Origin: Trichomonas vaginalis G3
Taxonomy: Eukaryota; Parabasalia; Trichomonadida; Trichomonadidae
Length of the DNA: 64,000 nt
Direction: 5' to 3'
Assembly: GCF_026262505.1 (NCBI RefSeq)
Contig: NC_067207.1
Location: 1,372,252-1,436,251 of the forward strand
Within the stretch, counting starts at the first letter, position 1; every line of letters starts with the position of its first letter. This document shows, piece by piece, positions 39,255 through 49,183 of the stretch. The position numbers and the translations under genes were made by a program. Under the pieces are notes generated by a model. It was not told where the DNA came from. It made no database searches and was given only the letters and a program-made list of their open reading frames with translations.

Positions 39255-39713
39255 ATGAGTTCTTCATCAAGCTCTCGTGAACCTTCACCATCTATGAAAC
39301 AAACTTTACCAAACGATTATGGAGCACCTATTGAATATTTCTTACGAGCTGCACAATGGCAAAGAGCAGTCTCACCAAGGTTAGGTGTTCCACCAGCTCC
39401 TGTCAAAAATAGCATTTGGTCAAGTCCTTATATAAGATATGGTCTCCCACTAGGTTTGCTAGCTACAGCAGGAGCAGTTATGATGTTGAAAAGAAATAAA
39501 GCAAATGTTGTAAATAATACTGAAGTAGCTGAAGTTAAACAAACTCCAACACCTTCGCCAAAACCAACGCCTTCACAAGCAAAACCTTCAATGACTCCTG
39601 AACCTATGGAAGTACAAACTCCTGTTCAAAAGTCAACTCCTAAACCGACTCCAACATTTAAACCAGAACCTACTCCTCAAATAAATCGTAAAACTCCTGC
39701 GTTTCCTTACTGA
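39255..39713 (+). CDS. Single-pass membrane, Pro-rich tail protein (element B)
   Basis: The product is 152 residues. A Ser-rich start (MSSSSSSREPSPSMKQ) and a short amphipathic region precede one clear transmembrane segment (YGLPLGLLATAGAVMML, about residues 73-90). The C-terminal 60 residues are Pro/Thr/Lys repeats (TPTPSPKPTPSQ). It may be a virion membrane or vertex anchor. It starts 23 bp after the capsid gene. Function unknown. Confidence 0.55.
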   Translation: MSSSSSSREPSPSMKQTLPNDYGAPIEYFLRAAQWQRAVSPRLGVPPAPVKNSIWSSPYIRYGLPLGLLATAGAVMMLKRNKANVVNNTEVAEVKQTPTPSPKPTPSQAKPSMTPEPMEVQTPVQKSTPKPTPTFKPEPTPQINRKTPAFPY

Positions 39714-39752
39714 AAAAATAACGTTATTTTTATTTAATATTAAAATTTTTAT

Positions 39753-39980
39753 TTGATTGAAATGACGACTAAAGTCACTGAAGCAATGAAACAAAAGTTT
39801 TTGGTAGAATACATTAAATCAGGAGCGGTTCCAGAAGGTTTTTACGTTCATACTATGAAGGATGGTAGAGTTCAGTTTAGAAAGATAAAGCAACCATTAG
39901 ATAAAGAAGGAATTTTGAGAAAGATTAAACTTCATGAGGACAACATTGCTGAACTTAAGAAGAAGCTAGAAGAGTTATAA
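39753..39980 (+). CDS. Small protein with FYV-KDG domain and coiled coil (element B)
   Basis: The likely ATG is at 39762 (MTTKVTEAMKQKFLVEYIKS), giving 72 residues. EGFYVHTMKDGRVQFRK is shared with the 144-residue protein at 37190. The C-terminus is a heptad-like helix (IAELKKKLEEL). Its stop lies at the inner edge of the right terminal repeat. Function unknown. Confidence 0.5.
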   Translation: MIEMTTKVTEAMKQKFLVEYIKSGAVPEGFYVHTMKDGRVQFRKIKQPLDKEGILRKIKLHEDNIAELKKKLEEL

Positions 39981-40660
39981 AGCAATGAATTCAACAGGGT
40001 GAAAAAAGAGGTGAGATCTCACCACTTCACCTAAATTTATTTTTGTGCTATGTTTTCATACGTGTGAGGGTGGTGATATCATTAATTTTTAAGTTTATTT
40101 TTTATTTTATTTTTATTTTATTTTTATATAAATGACGAAAACTATTGAGATAACAAACTACAACGGTCATGAGTTCAAGAATTTGTTCTTCGTTCCTCGT
40201 GAAAATACATTCTATCAGATACGAGGGAGAAAGGGTAAAGTTAGTTTGAGCATTTATGAAGGAATGAAGAATGGAAAGTTTATACAAGCATACGATACAA
40301 ACGGTAAACGTGTTTCATTAGCTTTGTCAAAACTTACTAACATTTATTTTGACAGTGACTTTGACTCTGACGATTGGAGTGACAGCAGCGATAGTGAAGA
40401 ATATGAACTGTTGTGTGAAGCAAAGCAATGGGAAGAGTTGCAATACTTTTGTAAATGAGAACGTTTATTTTTTATAGTAGTAAAGTCGTTTGTGAAAACG
40501 TTAGTGAGGTGAAGTGGTTGGTGGTTTTGTAAATATTTAAGGTTAAGTTAGTGTTGTCGTTTGTGTTGTAAAATATACGTTAACGGTTTTGTAAATATTT
40601 AAGGTTAAGTGGTGTACGGAGGCGCGCAGTGCCTCAGTACACGACTTAGCCATACTAACT
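39971..40660 (-). repeat. Right terminal inverted repeat of element B
   Basis: It matches 17800-18482 in reverse complement. It holds the intact copy of the terminal-repeat gene, two direct TGTAAATATTTAAGGTTAAG units (about 40527 and 40589), the tip hairpin and the terminal CCATACTAACT, followed by TTGAA. Confidence 0.95.
40132..40458 (+). CDS. Terminal-repeat gene, right copy, 108 residues
   Basis: The gene starts MTKTIEITNYNGHEFKNLFF after the leader TTTTATTTTTATATAAATG. The protein has a beta-rich basic N-terminus with RGRKGKVSLSIYEGMKNGKF, then a highly acidic Asp/Ser stretch, then a C-terminal helix. It lies wholly in the terminal inverted repeat, so each element end carried one copy. 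A gene in that place might encode a terminal-end or early regulatory protein. No family recognised. Confidence 0.65.
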   Translation: MTKTIEITNYNGHEFKNLFFVPRENTFYQIRGRKGKVSLSIYEGMKNGKFIQAYDTNGKRVSLALSKLTNIYFDSDFDSDDWSDSSDSEEYELLCEAKQWEELQYFCK

Positions 40661-40665
40661 TTGAA
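40661..40665. repeat. Target-site duplication of element B, right copy (TTGAA)
   Basis: TTGAA directly follows the right terminal repeat and matches 17795-17799. Confidence 0.85.
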
Positions 40666-41321
40666 AGGCGCCCCTATTTTCTGAACCGTTGTCGGTCCAG
40701 AAACAATAAGGGGCGCCAAATTCAATGAAGGCGGAAGCCGCAACGTTCGCTGTCGTCGCTGCCAGCATATCTTGTATTTGTATACACGCTAGGACTTTGC
40801 GGCTAAAATCGTCGATTATGCCATAAATATACTGGCCACGAACACCCCTAAAATAATGAACATCTGCGTGCCAGATAAGATTGGGTGAAAGCGCCCAATA
40901 TCTTACTGCTGTTTCTGGCCCGGCATGCTCTAATCGCGTCTTGGTGAAATGATTTTCTTTGAAGTATCTGCGTACTTCTCTATAAGATACATCAATTTGT
41001 TGTAATTTCAAACGTTTCCATTGTTTTTGTTTGACCACAGGGAAAGGCCCAGTGGTCATGTATCACAGCAAGAGCTTTGATTTGGTCGTAGGGATTGACC
41101 CTACGACCTTTCTTGCCTTTAGGCAATGGGATATTCTGTAAGCTAAATTGATTTTGTAAAAAAGATTTTGAAACATCTAAATATTTGAAATCATTTGATT
41201 GAAGGGTTGGGGCGATGGGAACATGGGTGCAAGCTTCTTCCCATGTCATTTTACCTTCTTCAATCTGATTGGAAATACCAATTAGGTAAATTCGATCGAC
41301 ATACCCTTTGTAAGGATTCAT
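40661..41321 (-). pseudogene. IS481/IS3-like integrase, N-terminal half (split by element B)
   Basis: The gene starts MNPYKGYVDRIYLIGISNQI, a helix-turn-helix-type N-terminal region, followed by a basic linker. The first half of an rve core has WHADVHYFRG with the first catalytic Asp and FWTDNGSEN with the second. The core is cut at the target site of element B; the rest is at 17480-17799 on the same strand. The gene is broken in addition to the insertion. HADVxxF and TDNGSEN are the usual IS3/IS481 signatures. Confidence 0.85.
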
Positions 41322-41509
41322 TCTAATGAAGTACGTTAACAATCAAAATATTCTATAAGTGTCTAGTATGGAATTCAAAAGAATAATGAAAATGGTAACG
41401 TAAATAAACGTATTATGAAATAATTTATAATTAAAATGAAAAAAAGAAAAAATAATAAGTAAAGTGACTGGAAATGAAAATGAAAATCAGTGTACAGTTG
41501 TATTTTTTA

Positions 41510-44500
41510 CTCGCTGTGAAACGTATTCGGTCATTTTTTTAAAAATTAATTTTTTGTTAGAGATAAGAGCTAAAACTCGGTAAACAACTTCTTTATGTCT
41601 AGAAAATTCTATCTTGCCTTTTATTTTTTTCTCGCTGTGAAACGTATTCGGTCTTTTTTTTAAAAATTAATTTTTTGTTAGAGATAAGAGCTAAAACTCG
41701 TAAACAACTTCTTTATGTCTAGAAAATTCTATCTTGCCTTTTATTTTTTTCTCGCTGTGAAACGTATTCGGTCATTTTTTTAAAAATTAATTTTTTGTTA
41801 GAGATAAGAGCTAAAACTCGGTAAACAACTTCTTTATGTCTAGAAAATTCTATCTTGCCTTTTATTTTTTTCTCGCTGTGAAACGTATTCGGTCATTTTT
41901 TAAAAATTAATTTTTGTTAGAGATAAGAGCTAAAACTCGGTAAACAACTTCTTTATGTCTAGAAAATTCTATCTTGCCTTTTATTTTTTTCTCGCTGTGA
42001 AACGTATTCGGTCTTTTTTTTAAAAATTAATTTTTTGTTAGAGATAAGAGCTAAAACTCGGTAAACAACTTCTTTATGTCTAGAAAATTCTATCTTGCCT
42101 TTTATTTTTTTCTCGCTGTGAAACGTATTCGGTCTTTTTTTTAAAAATTAATTTTTTGTTAGAGATAAGAGCTAAAACTCGGTAAACAACTTCTTTATGT
42201 CTAGAAAATTCTATCTTGCCTTTTATTTTTTTCTCGCTGTGAAACGTATTCGGTCATTTTTTTAAAAATTAATTTTTTGTTAGAGATAAGAGCTAAAACT
42301 CGGTAAACAACTTCTTTATGTCTAGAAAATTCTATCTTGCCTTTTATTTTTTTCTCGCTGTGAAACGTATTCGGTCTTTTTTTTAAAAATTAATTTTTTG
42401 TTAGAGATAAGAGCTAAAACTCGGTAAACAACTTCTTTATGTCTAGAAAATTCTATCTTGCCTTTTATTTTTTTCTCGCTGTGAAACGTATTCGGTCTTT
42501 TTTTTTAAAAATTAATTTTTTGTTAGAGATAAGAGCTAAAACTCGGTAAACAACTTCTTTATGTCTAGAAAATTCTATCTTGCCTTTTATTTTTTTCTCG
42601 CTGTGAAACGTATTCGGTCATTTTTTAAAAATTAATTTTTTGTTAGAGATAAGAGCTAAAACTCGGTAAACAACTTCTTTATGTCTAGAAAATTCTATCT
42701 TGCCTTTTATTTTTTTCTCGCTGTGAAACGTATTCGGTCTTTTTTTTAAAAATTAATTTTTTGTTAGAGATAAGAGCTAAAACTCGGTAAACAACTTCTT
42801 TATGTCTAGAAAATTCTATCTTGCCTTTTATTTTTTTCTCGCTGTGAAACGTATTCGGTCTTTTTTTTAAAAATTAATTTTTTGTTAGAGATAAGAGCTA
42901 AAACTCGGTAAACAACTTCTTTATGTCTAGAAATTCTATCTTGCCTTTTATTTTTTTCTCGCTGTGAAACGTATTCGGTCATTTTTTTAAAAATTAATTT
43001 TTTGTTAGAGATAAGAGCTAAAACTCGGTAAACAACTTCTTTATGTCTAGAAAATTCTATCTTGCCTTTTATTTTTTTCTCGCTGTGAAACGTATTCGGT
43101 CATTTTTTAAAAAATTAATTTTTTGTTAGAGATAAGAGCTAAAACTCGGTAAACAACTTCTTTATGTCTAGAAAATTCTATCTTGCCTTTTATTTTTTTC
43201 TCGCTGTGAAACGTATTCGGTCATTTTTTAAAAAATTAATTTTTTGTTAGAGATAAGAGCTAAAACTCGGTAAACAACTTCTTTATGTCTAAAAAATTCT
43301 ATCTTGCCTTTTATTTTTTTCTCGCTGTGAAACGTATTCGGTCATTTTTTTAAAAATTAATTTTTTGTTAGAGATAAGAGCTAAAACTCGGTAAACAACT
43401 TCTTTATGTCTAGAAAATTCTATCTTGCCTTTTATTTTTTTCTCGCTGTGAAACGTATTCGGTCATTTTTTAAAAATTAATTTTTTGTTAGAGATAAGAG
43501 CTAAAACTCGGTAAACAACTTCTTTATGTCTAGAAAATTCTATCTTGCCTTTTATTTTTTTCTCGCTGTGAAACGTATTCGGTCATTTTTTTAAAAATTA
43601 ATTTTTTGTTAGAGATAAGAGCTAAAACTCGGTAAACAACTTCTTTATGTCTAGAAAATTCTATCTTGCCTTTTATTTTTTTCTCGCTGTGAAACGTATT
43701 CGGTCATTTTTTTAAAAATTAATTTTTTGTTAGAGATAAGAGCTAAAACTCGGTAAACAACTTCTTTATGTCTAGAAAATTCTATCTTGCCTTTTATTTT
43801 TTTCTCGCTGTGAAACGTATTCGGTCATTTTTTAAAAAATTAATTTTTTGTTAGAGATAAGAGCTAAAACTCGGTAAACAACTTCTTTATGTCTAGAAAA
43901 TTCTATCTTGCCTTTTATTTTTTTCTCGCTGTGAAACGTATTCGGTCATTTTTTAAAAAATTAATTTTTTGTTAGAGATAAGAGCTAAAACTCGGTAAAC
44001 AACTTCTTTATGTCTAGAAAATTCTATCTTGCCTTTTATTTTTTTCTCGCTGTGAAACGTATTCGGTCATTTTTTAAAAATTAATTTTTTGTTAGAGATA
44101 AGAGCTAAAACTCGGTAAACAACTTCTTTATGTCTAGAAAATTCTATCTTGCCTTTTATTTTTTTCTCGCTGTGAAACGTATTCGGTCATTTTTTTAAAA
44201 ATTAATTTTTTGTTAGAGATAAGAGCTAAAACTCGGTAAACAACTTCTTTATGTCTAGAAAATTCTATCTTGCCTTTTATTTTTTTCTCGCTGTGAAACG
44301 TATTCGGTCATTTTTTTTAAAATTAATTTTTTGTTAGAGATAAGAGCTAAAACTCGGTAAACAACTTCTTTATGTCTAGAAAATTCTATCTTGCCTTTTA
44401 TTTTTTTCTCGCTGTGAAACGTATTCGGTCTTTTTTTTAAAAATTAATTTTTTGTTAGAGATAAGAGCTAAAACTCGGTAAACAACTTCTTTATGTCTAG

Positions 44501-47500
44501 AAAATTCTATCTTGCCTTTTATTTTTTTCTCGCTGTGAAACGTATTCGGTCTTTTTTTAAAAATTAATTTTTTGTTAGAGATAAGAGCTAAAACTCGGTA
44601 AACAACTTCTTTATGTCTAGAAAATTCTATCTTGCCTTTTATTTTTTTCTCGCTGTGAAACGTATTCGGTCTTTTTTTTAAAAATTAATTTTTTGTTAGA
44701 GATAAGAGCTAAAACTCGGTAAACAACTTCTTTATGTCTAGAAAATTCTATCTTGCCTTTTATTTTTTTCTCGCTGTGAAACGTATTCGGTCATTTTTTA
44801 AAAAATTAATTTTGTTAGAGATAAGAGCTAAAACTCGGTAAACAACTTCTTTATGTCTAGAAAATTCTATCTTGCCTTTTATTTTTTTTCTCGCTGTGAA
44901 ACGTATTCGGTCTTTTTTTTAAAAATTAATTTTTTGTTAGAGATAAGAGCTAAAACTCGGTAAACAACTTCTTTATGTCTAGAAAATTCTATCTTGCCTT
45001 TTATTTTTTTTCTCGCTGTGAAACGTATTCGGTCTTTTTTTTAAAAATTAATTTTTTGTTAGAGATAAGAGCTAAAACTCGGTAAACAACTTCTTTATGT
45101 CTAGAAAATTCTATCTTGCCTTTTATTTTTTTCTCGCTGTGAAACGTATTCGGTCATTTTTTTAAAAATTAATTTTTTGTTAGAGATAAGAGCTAAAACT
45201 CGGTAAACAACTTCTTTATGTCTAGAAAATTCTATCTTGCCTTTTATTTTTTTCTCGCTGTGAAACGTATTCGGTCTTTTTTTTAAAAATTAATTTTTTG
45301 TTAGAGATAAGAGCTAAAACTCGGTAAACAACTTCTTTATGTCTAGAAAATTCTATCTTGCCTTTTATTTTTTTCTCGCTGTGAAACGTATTCGGTCTTT
45401 TTTTAAAAATTAATTTTTTGTTAGAGATAAGAGCTAAAACTCGGTAAACAACTTCTTTATGTCTAGAAAATTCTATCTTGCCTTTTATTTTTTTCTCGCT
45501 GTGAAACGTATTCGGTCTTTTTTTTAAAAATTAATTTTTTGTTAGAGATAAGAGCTAAAACTCGGTAAACAACTTCTTTATGTCTAGAAAATTCTATCTT
45601 GCCTTTTATTTTTTTCTCGCTGTGAAACGTATTCGGTCTTTTTTTAAAAATTAATTTTTTGTTAGAGATAAGAGCTAAAACTCGGTAAACAACTTCTTTA
45701 TGTCTAGAAAATTCTATCTTGCCTTTTATTTTTTTCTCGCTGTGAAACGTATTCGGTCATTTTTTTTAAAAATTAATTTTTTGTTAGAGATAAGAGCTAA
45801 AACTCGGTAAACAACTTCTTTATGTCTAGAAAATTCTATCTTGCCTTTTATTTTTTTCTCGCTGTGAAACGTATTCGGTCATTTTTTAAAAAATTAATTT
45901 TTGTTAGAGATAAGAGCTAAAACTCGGTAAACAACTTCTTTATGTCTAGAAAATTCTATCTTGCCTTTTATTTTTTTCTCGCTGTGAAACGTATTCGGTC
46001 ATTTTTTAAAAAATTAATTTTTTGTTAGAGATAAGAGCTAAAACTCGGTAAACAACTTCTTTATGTCTAAAAATTCTATCTTGCCTTTTATTTTTTTCTC
46101 GCTGTGAAACGTATTCGGTCATTTTTTTAAAAATTAATTTTTGTTAGAGATAAGAGCTAAAACTCGGTAAAACAACTTCTTTATGTCTAGAAAATTCTAT
46201 CTTGCCTTTTATTTTTTTCTCGCTGTGAAACGTATTCGGTCATTTTTTTAAAAATTAATTTTTTGTTAGAGATAAGAGCTAAAACTCGGTAAACAACTTC
46301 TTTATGTCTAGAAATTCTATCTTGCCTTTTATTTTTTCTCGCTGTGAAACGTATTCGGTCATTTTTTTAAAAATTAATTTTTTGTTAGAGATAAGAGCTA
46401 AAACTCGGTAAACAACTTCTTTATGTCTAGAAAATTCTATCTTGCCTTTTATTTTTTCTCGCTGTGAAACGTATTCGGTCTTTTTTTTAAAAATTAATTT
46501 TTTGTTAGAGATAAGAGCTAAAACTCGGTAAACAACTTCTTTATGTCTAGAAAATTCTATCTTGCCTTTTATTTTTTTCTCGCTGTGAAACGTATTCGGT
46601 CTTTTTTTTAAAAATTAATTTTTTGTTAGAGATAAGAGCTAAAACTCGGTAAACAACTTCTTTATGTCTAGAAAATTCTATCTTGCCTTTTATTTTTTTC
46701 TCGCTGTGAAACGTATTCGGTCATTTTTTTAAAAATTAATTTTTTGTTAGAGATAAGAGCTAAAACTCGTAAACAACTTCTTTATGTCTAGAAAATTCTA
46801 TCTTGCCTTTTATTTTTTTCTCGCTGTGAAACGTATTCGGTCATTTTTTAAAAATTAATTTTTTGTTAGAGATAAGAGCTAAAACTCGGTAAACAACTTC
46901 TTTATGTCTAGAAAATTCTATCTTGCCTTTTATTTTTTCTCGCTGTGAAACGTATTCGGTCATTTTTTTAAAAATTAATTTTTTGTTAGAGATAAGAGCT
47001 AAAACTCGGTAAACAACTTCTTTATGTCTAGAAAATTCTATCTTGCCTTTTATTTTTTTCTCGCTGTGAAACGTATTCGGTCATTTTTTTAAAAATTAAT
47101 TTTTTGTTAGAGATAAGAGCTAAAACTCGGTAAACAACTTCTTTATGTCTAGAAAATTCTATCTTGCCTTTTATTTTTTCTCGCTGTGAAACGTATTCGG
47201 TCTTTTTTTTAAAAATTAATTTTTTGTTAGAGATAAGAGCTAAAACTCGGTAAACAACTTCTTTATGTCTAGAAAATTCTATCTTGCCTTTTATTTTTTT
47301 CTCGCTGTGAAACGTATTCGGTCTTTTTTTTAAAAATTAATTTTTTGTTAGAGATAAGAGCTAAAACTCGGTAAACAACTTCTTTATGTCTAGAAAATTC
47401 TATCTTGCCTTTTATTTTTTTCTCGCTGTGAAACGTATTCGGTCTTTTTTTTAAAAATTAATTTTTGTTAGAGATAAGAGCTAAAACTCGGTAAACAACT

Positions 47501-48125
47501 TCTTTATGTCTAGAAAATTCTATCTTGCCTTTTATTTTTTTCTCGCTGTGAAACGTATTCGGTCATTTTTTTTAAAAATTAATTTTTTGTTAGAGATAAG
47601 AGCTAAAACTCGGTAAACAACTTCTTTATGTCTAGAAAATTCTATCTTGCCTTTTATTTTTTTCTCGCTGTGAAACGTATTCGGTCTTTTTTTTAAAATT
47701 AATTTTTTGTTAGAGATAAGAGCTAAAACTCGGTAAACAACTTCTTTATGTCTAGAAATTCTATCTTGCCTTTTATTTTTTTCTCGCTGTGAAACGTATT
47801 CGGTCTTTTTTTTAAAAATTAATTTTTTGTTAGAGATAAGAGCTAAAACTCGGTAAACAACTTCTTTATGTCTAGAAAATTCTATCTTGCCTTTTATTTT
47901 TTTCTCGCTGTGAAACGTATTCGGTCTTTTTTTTAAAAATTAATTTTTTGTTAGAGATAAGAGCTAAAACTCGGTAAACAACTTCTTTATGTCTAGAAAA
48001 TTCTATCTTGCCTTTTTATTTTTTTCTCGCTGTGAAACGTATTCGGTCATTTTTTTTAAAATTAATTTTTGTTAGAGATAAGAGCTAAAACTTTGCAGAC
48101 AACTCCCCATGTCTAGCAAATTTAA
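41510..48125 (-). repeat. ~121-bp tandem repeat array, right (about 55 copies, inverted)
   Basis: Same unit as at 15789-17085 in reverse orientation, over 6.6 kb. Copies are nearly identical, with variation in A/T run lengths and two interleaved types (TCATTTTT and TCTTTTTT). The outermost copy decays into TTTGCAGACAACTCCCCATG. It contains no spacers of varying sequence and no coding frame. Copy numbers of this size can be affected by assembly. Confidence 0.97.
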
Positions 48126-49183
48126 CATTCGTCCCCCATTTTTATATTTTGGTTTAGAATGTTCGAAAATGCGTAATATGGTCATTAATATTAATTGAAA
48201 AGAACCTTGAATTAATTCAATCTGATCTCACAAAATATTTTAAATTACAAACTTTGTAGTTTGAATAGATAATTAGTATTAAACTCAAATAACTAGTTTA
48301 TTTTTGAATAAAAATTATTTGAATTTTTTCAATTTTGTGAATTTTCCTTCAAAAATCAAGTTTAAATATCTTATTTGCCATATAATTATAAATACAATGA
48401 AACATATTTGAAATTGAAAAGAATGACTTTTTCTGTTCTTTCAATCATTCAATTTGCATTTTGCAATATTGGATTTCTCATTAAATAGCTATTAAAAACA
48501 ACAAGCAATTTAACTTACATTCAAATTTATTTGTGTTATATTCAATCTTCTCAAAACTTATAATTTTCGGCTATAGCATGATTATATGCTATATAATATA
48601 ATAAACCTATAATAGTATCATTCTTTCAATTATTTGAAGAGACAACCGAAAAAATCTATTTTCGGTCTATAACATACGAAGTTTGATTTCGGTTTTGCAA
48701 AGGATTTCAATGAATCTGAGAAGACTTTACCAAAATTTGATATATAGGGAAAATACTAAAAATGATTTCGGAATGTTAATTCTCATCTTCTCAATTTTTC
48801 AAAAGGTGTGAAGTGAATTGTGAGGTTACTAACGTAATATTTATATAAATAAATCGGAATGTTTATTATATAAGTACCCCACGTGTTGTTTCAATAAGAA
48901 GAATTGCATTAAGTTAGAAAATATTTTTACAATAAAAAGAATATTCAAACAATGATAATCGTAAAGTACAATTGAAGTTAAGTGATGTCTATCACTTGTC
49001 CCATTTTGCCATTCAAAAAAATAATTTGAACAGATATGTCAAATAATACCTTTAGTACTATTTCACAATTGTATTAATGCGGTAAAAAAATAAAACTAAT
49101 TCTTTCAAATTTTAAACCAGGAATGATTGTCCATTCAAATTTGATAAAGCGGACACTTTTCTGATTCACCTCACATTTGATTT
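48126..49183. other. AT-rich host intergenic region upstream of fimbrin
   Basis: No open frame of note. It contains scattered TTCGG motifs (48566, 48659, 48682) and a TATAGCATGATTATATGCTATATAATATA inverted sequence near 48575. Promoter signals are confined to the last 20 bp before the gene. Confidence 0.6.
49171..49177 (+). promoter_or_regulatory. Initiator (Inr) of the fimbrin gene
   Basis: TCACATT lies 7 bp before the ATG and fits the Trichomonas initiator (TCA, pyrimidine, A/T), which usually sits 5-20 bp from the start codon and sets the transcription start. Confidence 0.65.

Larger units (their letters stand above)
17800..40660. mobile_element. Polinton/Maverick element B, both ends present
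   Basis: This 22.9-kb element has terminal inverted repeats of about 0.69 kb starting AGTTAGTATGGCTAAGTCG, a target duplication, and the genes PolB, integrase, MCP, packaging ATPase, fibre, two penton-like proteins, two KilA-N proteins and small virion-type genes. Both termini are intact. The long repeats differ by only a few small indels and substitutions, so insertion is fairly recent in genomic terms. About half a dozen breaks affect virion genes, and one end gene is decayed. A TA-flanked palindromic transposon is nested inside at 28856-30095. Confidence 0.95.
15789..48125. mobile_element. Integrase transposon bounded by inverted minisatellite arrays, split by element B
   Basis: The two oppositely oriented arrays of the same 121-bp unit enclose an IS481/IS3-like integrase gene that is cut in two by Polinton B. 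Removing B from the coordinates leaves about 9.5 kb. The symmetric arrays look like very long subterminal inverted repeats of one transposon. However, no short terminal repeat or target duplication could be found at 15789 or 48125, so the outer limits are inferred. An alternative is that the arrays are independent satellite DNA flanking the integrase. Confidence 0.5.

Noticed and set aside
41510-48125. CRISPR-like appearance of a regular repeat array
   Set aside because: The whole unit repeats; there are no unique spacers, no cas genes, and the host is a eukaryote.
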